Assembly: GCA_016182965.1 (NCBI GenBank)
Contig: JACPFM010000147.1
Location: 1-50,291, forward strand
Reading direction: 5' to 3'
DNA: 50,291 bases
Origin: Deltaproteobacteria bacterium
GTDB lineage: Bacteria > Myxococcota_A > Polyangia > Polyangiales > JADJMO01
The notes under the pieces: generated by a model
Database searches by the model: none
Told to the model about the DNA's origin: nothing
The model's input: the letters and a program-made list of their open reading frames with translations, nothing else
Position numbers and translations under genes: made by a program
Part shown: one piece after another, positions 8,706-17,156 of the stretch
Layout: the number at the start of each line of letters is the position of its first letter
How positions within the stretch are numbered: position 1 is the first letter of the stretch

Positions 8706-9635
8706 CTACCAGAAGAGGCCTCGGCGCTCCTTGAGCCCGCGGTTGATCATCGACTGGATGGTGGCCTTCACCATCCACACCTTCTCCTCGATGACCGCGT
8801 CGTCGTCGTCGGGATCGCCCTCGAACAGGAGCGGCTCGCCGAGGTAGATGCGGTACTTCACCGGCAGCGGCATCTGCCCGCCGGGGATGAGGAACTGCGG
8901 GATCACCGGCACGTTCGGCATCTGGAAGAGGCGCGCCGCGGAGGCGAAGTTGCCGAAGCTGACGTACTGCTCCTCGGCGCCGACCACCGCGACCGGGACG
9001 ATCGGCGTGTTGGTCTCGAGCGCCAGGCGCATGAAGCCGAGCCCGAACTCGGTGAGCTGGTAGCGCTGGGTGATCGGCTTGCTGATGCCGCGCGCGCCCT
9101 CGGGGAAGACGAGGAGCATCTCCTCGTTGCGCAGCAGCTGCCGCGCGTTCTCCGGCACGCCGACGACCTGGCCGCAGCGCGCGAAGAAGGTGCCGACGAA
9201 GGGCAGCGTCTGCGTCCACTTCTCGACCATCGAGCGGATGAAGCGGGGCGGCTCGGCGTCGAGGAACATCGAGGCGCCGATGACCAGGCCGTCGAGCGGG
9301 AGCTGACCGCTGTGGTTCGCGATCAAGAGCACCCGACCGCGGGGGACGTTCTCGATCCCGTGCACCTCGGTGCGGAACCACACGCGGTGGAAGAACGCGG
9401 CGACGCCGAGCGCGTACTTGGCGACCTCCGGGTCGAAGCCGAACGGATCGACGCCGCTCGGACCGAGGCGGGTGGGCACGCGGGCGAGGCGATCGTTGAA
9501 GTCCGAGCCGAGGAGCGACTCCGCGAGGGCGTCGAGCCGCTGGCGGGTCTTCTCGCTCAACAGCCGGGCGGCGGGGACCGCCTCGCGACGGACGATCGCG
9601 AGAGCCTGACCGACTTCTTGCAGGAGGTCGTCCAT
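8706..9635 (-). CDS. Lysophospholipid acyltransferase family protein (PlsC/MGAT-like)
   Basis: A 309-residue membrane-associated acyltransferase. The catalytic motif reads NHSGQLPLD, spacing His and Asp as in the MGAT-like branch (NHxGxLPxD) rather than strict HX4D. The substrate motif VFPEGARG follows about 85 residues later, and further conserved blocks (PIVPVAVVGAEE and PGGQMPLPVKYRIYLGEPL) are in order. It would transfer acyl chains to a lysophospholipid or other acceptor at the inner membrane; the acceptor cannot be told from sequence. It ends 12 bp after the convergent amidotransferase gene and starts 30 bp from the divergent lipoprotein gene. Confidence 0.85.
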   Translation of the reverse strand: MDDLLQEVGQALAIVRREAVPAARLLSEKTRQRLDALAESLLGSDFNDRLARVPTRLGPSGVDPFGFDPEVAKYALGVAAFFHRVWFRTEVHGIENVPRGRVLLIANHSGQLPLDGLVIGASMFLDAEPPRFIRSMVEKWTQTLPFVGTFFARCGQVVGVPENARQLLRNEEMLLVFPEGARGISKPITQRYQLTEFGLGFMRLALETNTPIVPVAVVGAEEQYVSFGNFASAARLFQMPNVPVIPQFLIPGGQMPLPVKYRIYLGEPLLFEGDPDDDDAVIEEKVWMVKATIQSMINRGLKERRGLFW

Positions 9636-9665
9636 GCGGGCCGGCCATGGTACATCGTCTCGAGG

Positions 9666-10214
9666 ATGCGCGCGCCGCCCCTGTTGCCGTCACGACTCGT
9701 GCTGGTGCCCCTGCTGGTGCTGGGGACCTTCGGGTGCTCGAGCGACACCATCGCGGAGGTGCCCGAGGGCGACGCGGCGGTCTTCGACACGGCCGACGAC
9801 GGCGACGCCAGCGCCGACACCGCCGTCGCGCCCGACACCGGCACCCCGGCCGACGCGACGCCCGACACCGTGGTGGCCGACACCGGCGCGAAGGACACCG
9901 CGGTCGTCGTCGACACCAACGTCCCGGAGACCAGCGGCGTGCTGTTCCCGTGCGGCAGCGGGACGTGCAGCAGCACGCTGCAGTTCTGCCGACGCGCGAC
10001 GTCGCCCGGCATCTGCCCGGCGCCCGACTCCGGCGTATGTCCGGCCGGCTGCCCGGGGTGCCCTCCCCTCGGGGTCAGCTGCGAGACCATGCCGACCAAG
10101 TGCTGGGCGAAGGCGAGCTGCGCCTGCATCCTGGTCGAGGTGTGCGGCTCGAGCTCGGCCGGCACCTGCGAGGAGAAGGACGGCGGCTTCACCGTCGGCT
10201 GCATGGGCGCATGA
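9666..10214 (+). CDS. Lipoprotein with Asp/Thr-rich linker and Cys-rich C-terminus
   Basis: A 182-residue protein. The signal MRAPPLLPSRLVLVPLLVLG ends in the lipobox TFGC (Cys about residue 24). The mature N-terminus is a low-complexity linker of repeated DTx, PDT and AD units (about residues 35-90), a style common on myxobacterial surface proteins. The C-terminal 80 residues hold about 16 Cys, including a run of CPAGCPGCPPLGVSC type, implying a disulfide-bonded domain. Its stop overlaps the start of the LD-carboxypeptidase gene (ATGA at 10211-10214), so the two are translated together and may act at the same place in the envelope. Confidence 0.75.
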   Translation: MRAPPLLPSRLVLVPLLVLGTFGCSSDTIAEVPEGDAAVFDTADDGDASADTAVAPDTGTPADATPDTVVADTGAKDTAVVVDTNVPETSGVLFPCGSGTCSSTLQFCRRATSPGICPAPDSGVCPAGCPGCPPLGVSCETMPTKCWAKASCACILVEVCGSSSAGTCEEKDGGFTVGCMGA

Positions 10215-11092
10215 TCGTCCCCGAGCGGCTGCGCCCCGGTGACGTCATCGCGATCGTCGCGCCGAGCTCTCCGTTCGACGACGAGAGGTATCGGCGCGGT
10301 GCCGCCTGGCTCGCCGAGCGCCATCGCCTTCGCGTGCGCGACGACCTGCAGGTGCGCCACGGCTTCCTCGCGGGCGACGACGACCGGCGTCGCACCGAGC
10401 TGAACGACGTCCTCCGCGATCCGGAGGTGCGCGCGATCGTCGCGGCACGCGGCGGCTACGGCGCGACGCGCATCGTCGCCGACGTCGACTGGGGCGCGCT
10501 GCGGCGCCACCCGAAGTGGATCGTCGGCTTCTCCGACGTCACCGCGCTGCACGTCGAAGCCTCGCGCGTGGGCGTCGCCTCGGTGCACGCGCCGATGGTC
10601 GCCTGGCTCGGCGACGCCGACGAGGCGGCGCGCCGCGCGTGGCTGAACGTGCTCGAAGGCGGCGCCGTCGACCCGTGGGAGGTCGAGACGGTGGTCGCCG
10701 GTGAGGTCGAGGGCGTGGCGTGGGGCGGCAACCTCGCGCTCCTCGACGCGTGCGCCGCGATGGGTCGCAGCGTGGTCCCCGAGGGCGCGATCCTCTTCGT
10801 CGAGGACTGCACCGAGCGGCCCTACCGGCTCGATCGCATGCTCACCTCGCTCCTCGTCGGCGGTCACCTCGCGCGCGTGCGCGGTGTCGTCGTCGGCGAT
10901 CTGACCGACTGCACCCCGGGGCCGGACGGCGTCGCCGCCGATCAGGTGGTCCGCGAGCGCCTCGCCCGACTCGGGGTGCCGATGGTCGCGCGCGCGCCGT
11001 TCGGACACGGCGCGGTGAACCGTCCGTTCGTGATCGGCGGCCGGTGCCGCATCGCGCACGGCCGCGTGCACTTCGATGAGTCTAGAGTCTAG
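10211..11092 (+). CDS. LD-carboxypeptidase, LdcA family (peptidase S66)
   Basis: A 293-residue enzyme that should remove the terminal D-Ala from tetrapeptide stems during peptidoglycan recycling. The S66 triad is visible: Ser108 in GFSDVTALH, Glu198 in VEDCTERPYRLDRML, and His266 in PFGHGAVNRP, with spacing close to the E. coli enzyme (115/217/285). The N-terminal PGDVIAIVAPSSP and RAIVAARGGYG blocks are typical. No signal peptide is present, so it is cytoplasmic. The last four codons and the TAG stop lie inside a heptanucleotide tandem repeat starting at 11078, so the C-terminus (ESRV) is repeat-derived. Start ATG overlaps the lipoprotein stop. Confidence 0.92.
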   Translation: MIVPERLRPGDVIAIVAPSSPFDDERYRRGAAWLAERHRLRVRDDLQVRHGFLAGDDDRRRTELNDVLRDPEVRAIVAARGGYGATRIVADVDWGALRRHPKWIVGFSDVTALHVEASRVGVASVHAPMVAWLGDADEAARRAWLNVLEGGAVDPWEVETVVAGEVEGVAWGGNLALLDACAAMGRSVVPEGAILFVEDCTERPYRLDRMLTSLLVGGHLARVRGVVVGDLTDCTPGPDGVAADQVVRERLARLGVPMVARAPFGHGAVNRPFVIGGRCRIAHGRVHFDESRV

Positions 11093-11112
11093 AGTCTAGA
11101 GTCTAGAGTCCA
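11078..11112. repeat. Heptanucleotide tandem repeat (GAGTCTA)5, left outer arm
   Basis: Five 7-bp units, four exact GAGTCTA and a last GAGTCCA. The array begins inside the LD-carboxypeptidase coding end and supplies its stop codon. Its reverse complement recurs at 11294-11328, so the two arrays can pair as the outer stem of a large hairpin. Confidence 0.95.
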
Positions 11113-11163
11113 GAAGGACGGGCCGTGCCTCGGCTCGCGCGCGCTGTCGACCCCGCATGCCCG

Positions 11164-11241
11164 GTCGAAGGTCGAACGTCGAAGGTCGAAGGAAGGCCGA
11201 AGAACCAGGCCCGCCTCGACTTTCGACCTTCGACCTTCGAC
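11164..11241. repeat. Inner inverted pair of heptanucleotide arrays (GTCGAAG)4 ... (CTTCGAC)4
   Basis: Left array 11164-11191 is GTCGAAG x4 with one G-to-C variant. Right array 11214-11241 is the complementary CTTCGAC x4 with two variants, after a spacer of about 22 bp. The pair is nested inside the outer GAGTCTA/TAGACTC pair. The same CTTCGAC unit recurs at 22322-22349. Confidence 0.95.
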
Positions 11242-11293
11242 CCACCTGCGCGAGCAAGCTCAGCGCCGCGTCCGAGAATCGCGACCTGTCACT

Positions 11294-11328
11294 CAGACTC
11301 CAGACTCTAGACTCTAGACTCTAGACTC
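11294..11328. repeat. Heptanucleotide tandem repeat (TAGACTC)5, right outer arm
   Basis: Five units: two CAGACTC then three TAGACTC, the reverse complement of the array at 11078-11112. It ends three bases before the stop of the convergent FadL-like gene. With the other arms it forms a nested inverted repeat filling the 239-bp convergent gap, which may act as a bidirectional terminator. Confidence 0.95.
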
Positions 11329-11331
11329 TTC

Positions 11332-12999
11332 TCAGAACCGGTACGTCGCGCCGACCGAGAACATGTTGTAGGCGCTCGTCAGCTTGCCGGAGTTGGTGAT
11401 CGCGCAGGAGCGGTACGGCTGCGGCGGCTGGGAGTAGCCCTCGGCGGTCGCCGTCGGCGAGGAGCACTCGCTGTAGTAGTTCGGGCCTGTGGCGCTGTCG
11501 GGCTGCGTCGCGATCAGGCCGCGGACCTGGCCGCCGCCGTCTTTCGTGTTGTCGAACGGCTTGACCCAGATGTGGCCGTAGCCGACCGACACGTCGAGCC
11601 CCTTCGTCGCGCGGAGCGTCGCGCCGAGGTAGAGGCCGACCATCTGGCCGGGATGGAAGTCGAGGTTGAGGTACTTCTCGTCCTGGCCCTTGGTCTGGAA
11701 GAAGCCGCCGGCGCGCAGCGAGAGCTTCTCGGGCAGCAGGTGGTAGTCGCCGCCGAGTCGCACGCCGATCGTGTCCTTCCACTTCTTCGAGATGGAGGCG
11801 TCGTCGGGGATGAACCCGCCGTTCGCCCCGGCGAAGTACACGTTCTGGCCGGGGTCGAAGAGGATCGTCAGCTGGTTGAAGGACGAGTTGCGCGAGTAGG
11901 TCAGATCGAGCTCGACGTCGAACGCGTCGTGCGCCATCGAGTCGCGGCGCCCGTCCTTCGGCAGCACCGCGCCCTTGCGCGCCGGGTGCCACCGGAACCC
12001 GAGCCGCAAGTCCATCGGCTGCGGCAGCCGGAACTCCTTCACCTGCGCGCCGGTGTACGACGGCGTGTTGCGCGAGTTCGTGCCGATTCCGTAGTACGGC
12101 GCGGTGATCACCACGTCGCAGTCGGGCTTGCTGGTCTGGGCCGCGCCCGCCTCCTCGCACTTCTTGCCCTTGTAGACGATGTCGGCGCTGTAGCGGAACA
12201 TCGCGCCGACGTCGAAGTCGTCGTGTGGCGTCACGAGGAGGCCGAACACCGCCGCCGGGGTGAAGAACTGGTTGAACTTGATCTCCGACATCGTGTTGAT
12301 GCCGGGCCCCTGCTTGGTGTGCACGTCAGCCGACTGGGTGCCCTGGGACATCAGCTTCGACTGGAACATCGTGATGACCCACTGGAACCCCGCGCCGACG
12401 CGGACGCCCTTGGCGACCTCGTAGCCGACGGAGAACGTCGGCATGATGATGCGCGCGTTCTTCTCGACGAGGAGGAATCGGTTGGGCGAAGGGCCGGTCG
12501 TGTTGCCGACGTCGACCTCGGTCGGCCACACGGCCTTGCCGGTGCCGCTCGGCGTCCACAGCGGCAGGACACCGATGGCGAGCTTGGAGTTGATCGCGTA
12601 GGTGAAGCCGAGCTGCGGCACGACGTTCAGAGCGCCGAAGCCGTTCTTCTTGCAGACCTCGGGGTACGGCCGCCCCTCGTAGACCGGGTCCTGCCATTTG
12701 GTGCCGAAGTTGTCGGCGCCGGAGGGGTAGTTCCCCTGCTTCTGGAAGCACATCGACTGATACGTGATGTTCGCGTTCAGGATGATGCCGGTCTTCTGAC
12801 CGGCGAGGCCTGCCGGGTTCAACGCGGCGGCGAGCGGGTTGTCGGCCTTGGCCGTCCACGCGCCGGCGCGACCCATCACCTCGGTGCCGTTCTCGGGGAT
12901 CTCGAGCCCGTTGGCGCGCGCGAGGCGTTCGGCCCCGAACGTGCTGGCGACGACGGCGACGAAGAGACCTCCGCGGACGAGCGAACGTGCGATGGGCAT
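11332..12999 (-). CDS. FadL/OmpP1-type outer-membrane transport protein
   Basis: A 555-residue outer-membrane protein. ATG 12999 is preferred: GGGAGG lies a few bases upstream and the product begins with a signal peptide (MPIARSLVRGGLFVAVVAST, cleavage near ARA-NG). The mature start, NGLEIPENGTEVMGRAGAW then DNPLAAALNPAGLA, is the FadL-type N-terminal hatch with its NPA motif. Alternating beta-strand segments fill the rest, and the protein ends VGATYRF with the terminal Phe expected for Bam-assembled barrels. FadL-family proteins pass hydrophobic substrates such as long-chain fatty acids across the outer membrane; the ligand here is unknown. The gene ends within the heptamer hairpin region. 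Confidence 0.88.
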   Translation of the reverse strand: MPIARSLVRGGLFVAVVASTFGAERLARANGLEIPENGTEVMGRAGAWTAKADNPLAAALNPAGLAGQKTGIILNANITYQSMCFQKQGNYPSGADNFGTKWQDPVYEGRPYPEVCKKNGFGALNVVPQLGFTYAINSKLAIGVLPLWTPSGTGKAVWPTEVDVGNTTGPSPNRFLLVEKNARIIMPTFSVGYEVAKGVRVGAGFQWVITMFQSKLMSQGTQSADVHTKQGPGINTMSEIKFNQFFTPAAVFGLLVTPHDDFDVGAMFRYSADIVYKGKKCEEAGAAQTSKPDCDVVITAPYYGIGTNSRNTPSYTGAQVKEFRLPQPMDLRLGFRWHPARKGAVLPKDGRRDSMAHDAFDVELDLTYSRNSSFNQLTILFDPGQNVYFAGANGGFIPDDASISKKWKDTIGVRLGGDYHLLPEKLSLRAGGFFQTKGQDEKYLNLDFHPGQMVGLYLGATLRATKGLDVSVGYGHIWVKPFDNTKDGGGQVRGLIATQPDSATGPNYYSECSSPTATAEGYSQPPQPYRSCAITNSGKLTSAYNMFSVGATYRF

Positions 13000-13156
13000 G
13001 AATCCTCCCGGCGATCCGGAGCGCGCGGCCACCTTGCGCGGCCGACGCGCGAGCCTAACACCCGAAACCCGCACGCTAGAAGAGCGGATTCGACAAACCG
13101 GCTGCGCGCTCACGGCGCGACACCGTTACGCGTCGCCCGCTGTTCGACGCCGCGTG

Positions 13157-14182
13157 TCAGATGCCGTAGGCCGCGCGATACCACGCGACCGCCCCCGCGA
13201 GGCCCTCGGCGAGGGGGATGGACGGGCGATACCCCAGGGCGGCGAGCTTCGCGATCGACGGGCAGCGGCGCGGCGTGGACCCCGCCGTGCGCTCCCCCGG
13301 CTCGGCGACCGCGATGACCCCCATGGCGGCGCCGATGGCCTGGAGCAGGGCGCGGACGGAGATCTCGTCCTCGGTGCCGACGTGGAAGATCTCGCCGTCG
13401 GCCCCCTGCTCGACCGCGACCAGGAGCCCCTCGACGAAATCGTCGACGTGGCAGAAGGCGCGGGTCTCGCTGCCGTCGCCCTGGATGGCCACGCGCACCT
13501 CCCGACCGCCGCCCGATGACAGGGGCACGCCCTGCGCACGCGCCGCCTCGCCGATCTTGCGGATGAACTGCGGCACGACGTGCTCGTCGCCCATGTCCGG
13601 GCCGTAGACGTTGTGCGGTCGGATGACGATCGCCGGCACGCCCTTGCGCTGCAGGTAGTGGAAGGTGAGCAGCTCGCTCGCGAGCTTGCCGCCGCCGTAG
13701 GAGAAGCGTGGGTTGCGCACGTCGGGGATCATCGCGCGCTCGCTCTCGGTGGTCGGCACGTGCGTCGGCTCGTTGTAGACCTCGCTCGAAGAGAAGTTCA
13801 CGTAGCGGAGCACCGAGCCGCGGTGCGCGATCGCGGCGTCCATCGTGGCGAGCGCGCCGCGGATCGCCACGTCGAGCACCACCTCGGGCCGGCGGTAGAA
13901 GTTCTCGGTGCCGTTCACCGCCGCGAGGTGGAAGACGACCGCGCACCCCTCGGTCGCCCGCGTCGCCACGGCGACGTCGCGCACATCGCCCTCGATCGAC
14001 CGGAGGCGCGCGCCAGGCTCGGCGAGGAGCTCGGCGAGGCGCCTCGACGAGCCACGCAGCCCGTTCTCGACCGCGACCACCTCGTGCCCGAGGGCGCACA
14101 GGCGGCGGGTGAGCGCGGCGCCGATGAACCCGCCCGCGCCGGTGACGAGGATCCTCCGCGGCGTCGCGCGCAGATCGAGCAT
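13157..14182 (-). CDS. NAD-dependent nucleoside-diphosphate-sugar epimerase/dehydratase (extended SDR)
   Basis: A 341-residue extended SDR enzyme. The Rossmann motif is TGAGGFIG near residue 14; FHLAAVNG follows; the catalytic Ser lies in VNFSSSEVYN and the Tyr-Lys pair in SYGGGK. VIRPHNVYGPDMG and the FCHVDDFVEGLL block match GalE/RfbB-like enzymes acting on NDP-sugars, so a role in surface polysaccharide precursor synthesis is likely, but the sugar cannot be assigned. It starts 9 bp after the fmt stop on the same strand and is the last gene of a cinA-like/fmt/epimerase operon, an association that does not explain its function. Confidence 0.88.
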   Translation of the reverse strand: MLDLRATPRRILVTGAGGFIGAALTRRLCALGHEVVAVENGLRGSSRRLAELLAEPGARLRSIEGDVRDVAVATRATEGCAVVFHLAAVNGTENFYRRPEVVLDVAIRGALATMDAAIAHRGSVLRYVNFSSSEVYNEPTHVPTTESERAMIPDVRNPRFSYGGGKLASELLTFHYLQRKGVPAIVIRPHNVYGPDMGDEHVVPQFIRKIGEAARAQGVPLSSGGGREVRVAIQGDGSETRAFCHVDDFVEGLLVAVEQGADGEIFHVGTEDEISVRALLQAIGAAMGVIAVAEPGERTAGSTPRRCPSIAKLAALGYRPSIPLAEGLAGAVAWYRAAYGI

Positions 14183-14191
14183 GGGCTGTTG

Positions 14192-15169
14192 TTACCCCAG
14201 CCGACGGCCGACCGCGAGCACCCGCCCGCTCACCAGATCGCGCGCGGGCTGCGCCTTCTTGCCTTCGGGCTGCCCCTCGACGATCTCGATCGTCTCGGCC
14301 CCGCCAGTGCCGCACGCGACCAGCACGTGGTGCTTGTCGGCGACCAGGACGACGCCCGGCGCGCGCTCGACGGCCGCGACCACCGGCTCCTCGAACGGCC
14401 GGGTGCGTTGCAGCTTCAGGTTCCGCCCGGTGCCGTCCTCGGCGAAGACCCGGGTCGTTGCGCCCGGCCACGGGTTCATCCCGCGCACGTGGTCGTGGAT
14501 GCGACGCGCCGGCAGCGACCAGTCGACCACGCCGTCTTCCTTCTTCAGGATGGGCGCGAGCGTGGCCTGCGCGTCGTCCTGCGGGCGGGCGGGGAGCTTG
14601 CCCGCGACGACGTCCGCGAGCGACTCGCGCACCAGGTCGGCGGCGACGAGCGAGAGGCGCTGCGACAGCTCGGCGGCCGTCTCGTCGGGATCGATGGCGA
14701 CGCGCCTCTCGGCGTAGACGCCGCCGGTGTCGAGCCCTTCCTCCATGCGCATGAGCCCGACGCCCGTCTCGCGCTCTCCGCGGACGATCGCCCACGCGAT
14801 CGGCGCCGCGCCGCGGTACCTGGGCAAGAGCGACGCGTGCACGTTGAGGCAGCCGGCGCGCGGCGCCGCGAGCACGTCCTTCGGGAGGATGCGCCCGTAG
14901 GCGACGACCAGCGCCACGTCGACCTGCTTGCCGGAGACCCAGCGCGCGAGCGAGCCGTCGCGCACCTTGGTGGGCTGCAGCACCTCGAGCCCGAGCGCCT
15001 GCGCGCGGACCTTCACCGGGGGCGCGGTCAGCTGCAGGCCTCGACCGGCCGGGCGATCGGGCTGACAGACCACTCCGACGACGTCGCCCCCGCGCGCGCG
15101 ACACACCTCGACGAGCGCGTCGAGCGACGGAACCGCGAACTCGGGGGTGCCCATGAAGACGGCGCGCAT
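14192..15169 (-). CDS. fmt: Methionyl-tRNA formyltransferase
   Basis: A 325-residue enzyme that formylates initiator Met-tRNA with 10-formyl-THF. It begins MRAVFMGTPEFAVPSLDAL, a family signature. The catalytic trio is Asn109 and His111 in CLNVHASLLPRYRGAAPI and Asp147 in EEGLDTGGV, matching E. coli N108/H110/D146. The C-terminal tRNA-binding domain (MNPWPGATTRVF onward) is present and length is normal. The operon partners are a cinA-like gene 35 bp upstream and an epimerase 9 bp downstream; the usual partner def was not seen. Confidence 0.97.
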   Translation of the reverse strand: MRAVFMGTPEFAVPSLDALVEVCRARGGDVVGVVCQPDRPAGRGLQLTAPPVKVRAQALGLEVLQPTKVRDGSLARWVSGKQVDVALVVAYGRILPKDVLAAPRAGCLNVHASLLPRYRGAAPIAWAIVRGERETGVGLMRMEEGLDTGGVYAERRVAIDPDETAAELSQRLSLVAADLVRESLADVVAGKLPARPQDDAQATLAPILKKEDGVVDWSLPARRIHDHVRGMNPWPGATTRVFAEDGTGRNLKLQRTRPFEEPVVAAVERAPGVVLVADKHHVLVACGTGGAETIEIVEGQPEGKKAQPARDLVSGRVLAVGRRLG

Positions 15170-15204
15170 GCGGCGCCACGTCTACCGGCGCGGGGGTTGG
15201 GCGG

Positions 15205-15981
15205 CTACTCCCTGCGCTTCGGCTCGCCCTCGGGCAGCGTCGCGCAGAACGCGTCGGCGGCGGCCATCACCCGCGTGACGTCGAGCCCATCGAAGGTGAG
15301 CTTCGTGCGATAGCTCGCGCCCGCCCACGTCGGGTAGCTGCCGACGGCGATGTCGGGGAAGCGCTCGACCACCGCGTCGAGCAGCGGCTTGAGGTGCCCC
15401 TCGTCCATGTCGGTGAAGACCGCGTGCGACACGAACGCGCGGGCGCCGAGCTTGCGCAGCCGGGCGCGGACCGCCGAGAGCTTCATCTGGAAGATCTGCG
15501 GGATGCCGGGCAGCACGAAGACGTTCTTCACCAGCGTCGCGGGCCACGGGAGCTTGCGCCCCTGCACCTCCACGATGTCGGGATCGTGATCCATCTCGCT
15601 GACCAGCTCGGCGCCCTCCGGCAGATCGGCCATGCGCAGGTGCCCCTCGGTGCAGCGCTCGCCGTAGATGCCGCGCAGGAGCGACTCGAGCTCCGGGCGG
15701 CGCTCGATCTTCACCTCGAACGCGCGGGCCACAGCCTCGAGTGTCACGTCGTCGTGGGTCGGACCGACGCCGCCCGAGGTGAACAGCCAGTCGTGCGTGC
15801 TCGAGAGGCCGCGCACCTCGCGCGCGATCGTCTCGACGTCGTCCTCGACCATCACGACGCGCGCGAGCCGCACCCCGAGCGAGCGGAGGTCTCGCGCGAG
15901 CACGACGAGGTTCTGATCCTGGATCTTCCCCGACAGCAGCTCGTTGCCGATGAGGAGCATCGCCGCCGTCGGGGGCTGCAT
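15205..15981 (-). CDS. CinA/MoaB-like molybdopterin-binding-fold protein
   Basis: A 258-residue protein with the MoCF_biosynth fold of CinA N-terminal domains. LLIGNELLSGKIQDQN at the start and TSGGVGPTHDDVT around residue 70 are the signature. The C-terminal deamidase domain of full CinA is missing, so it corresponds to the stand-alone form, related to ADP-ribose/NMN-processing or competence-damage proteins; the exact substrate is uncertain. The start is supported by AGGAT about six bases upstream. First gene of the operon with fmt. Confidence 0.85.
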   Translation of the reverse strand: MQPPTAAMLLIGNELLSGKIQDQNLVVLARDLRSLGVRLARVVMVEDDVETIAREVRGLSSTHDWLFTSGGVGPTHDDVTLEAVARAFEVKIERRPELESLLRGIYGERCTEGHLRMADLPEGAELVSEMDHDPDIVEVQGRKLPWPATLVKNVFVLPGIPQIFQMKLSAVRARLRKLGARAFVSHAVFTDMDEGHLKPLLDAVVERFPDIAVGSYPTWAGASYRTKLTFDGLDVTRVMAAADAFCATLPEGEPKRRE

Positions 15982-16055
15982 GGACGCATCCTAACGCATC
16001 GTTGGCGTGGGGCGGCCAGCCACGACCCGACGTCCCACGGGTTGCCTGCGCTTGT

Positions 16056-17156
16056 CTAGACGGCCGAGGGCCGCTCCGAGCGCGGCGGCGGAATGGACGC
16101 GCCGCTCCGAACCTGCTCGCGCACCGATCGGAAGGCCTCTTCGAGGATGGTGCGTCGCGCCGAGTACTTCATCGGCGAGTCCATGAATCGGACCGCGTCG
16201 ACCGCCGACGGCTCGATGACCACGAACTGGACGCCGGGGTGGCGCGACGACAACAGGCCGAGCTCGGCGCGCAGCCGCGCCTGCTCGCCGATGCGCATCG
16301 CCTGGTTGTAGACCCAGAGCAGCCCCTTGTCGCGAACGCCGTCGCCGGCGCCGTGGCCGGTCGGCACGTGCGCGCCGCGCGCGGAGACGGGCACCAGCGG
16401 GTTGACGACGAGGACCACCTCGGCCGCGAGCTCGTCGATCGCGAGCTCGAGCGCGCTCGCGTTCCCGGTGCTGCCGGCGAAGAACGTGCGCTCGCCGATG
16501 CGCACCGGCGCGAAGAACAGCGGCAGGGCCATCGAGGCGCACACCGCGCGGGCGATGCGGTGGTGATCGGCGCCGCGCGCGCCGAAGGGCACCAGGTCTC
16601 CGGTGTCGAGGTCGTGCGCGGGGATGATCAGCGGTCGCGGCAGATCGCGGAAGAGCGAGCCGATGCCGCGTCGGTCGAGGAACGCGTCGAAGAAGTGCTC
16701 GAAGGGCTCGAGCGAGAACATGCCCGCGGGCAGCACGTCGTAGAGGCGGTCGAGCTCCTTCCACGGATCGACGGCCGTCTCGACGGGGCGCTGCCGCGCG
16801 CTGGCGATGGCGCTGCGGATCGCCCCGAACAGCGCGAACGCCGCGCGCCGCCACTCGCCGACGTCGACGACCAGCAGGTGCCGGCGCTCGAGGGCGAAGA
16901 AGGTGTCGGACGGATCGAGCAGCGCGCGGTAGAGGCGCGGCGTCTCGAGGCCGCCGGCGAGCGCGGTCGCGAGGACCGCGCCGCTGCCGACCGCGACGTA
17001 GCCGCCGAGCGCGTTCGCGCGGAAGCCCTCGACGCCCTCTTCGAGCGCCGTGAGCGCGCCGAGCTGGTACAGCCCGCCGGTGATGCCGCCGCCCGGCAGG
17101 TACATGACGGTGCGCTTCCCCGCGCTGAGCGCGTCGCGCACGCTGGTCCTGTTCAT
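16056..17156 (-). CDS. Patatin-like protein with degenerate catalytic dyad
   Basis: A 366-residue patatin-fold protein. The oxyanion-hole motif is intact (PGGGITGGLYQLGAL near residue 20). The nucleophile elbow, normally GxSxG, reads VGSGA, keeping the Ser but losing both flanking glycines. The Asp motif, normally DGG or DGA, reads FFAGSTGNAS with Ala in the Asp position, so hydrolysis by the usual Ser-Asp dyad is doubtful. No signal peptide is present. The start ATG (17156) overlaps the stop of the upstream CPBP gene by four bases, so the two are co-translated. It may bind lipid without cleaving it, or use another acid; both are inference. Confidence 0.82.
   Translation of the reverse strand: MNRTSVRDALSAGKRTVMYLPGGGITGGLYQLGALTALEEGVEGFRANALGGYVAVGSGAVLATALAGGLETPRLYRALLDPSDTFFALERRHLLVVDVGEWRRAAFALFGAIRSAIASARQRPVETAVDPWKELDRLYDVLPAGMFSLEPFEHFFDAFLDRRGIGSLFRDLPRPLIIPAHDLDTGDLVPFGARGADHHRIARAVCASMALPLFFAPVRIGERTFFAGSTGNASALELAIDELAAEVVLVVNPLVPVSARGAHVPTGHGAGDGVRDKGLLWVYNQAMRIGEQARLRAELGLLSSRHPGVQFVVIEPSAVDAVRFMDSPMKYSARRTILEEAFRSVREQVRSGASIPPPRSERPSAV

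Noticed and set aside
11078..11328. CRISPR array
   Set aside because: Units are 7 bp with no spacers; tandem heptamers, not CRISPR repeats. The same holds for 22322-22405, 26606-26633 and 30834-30854.
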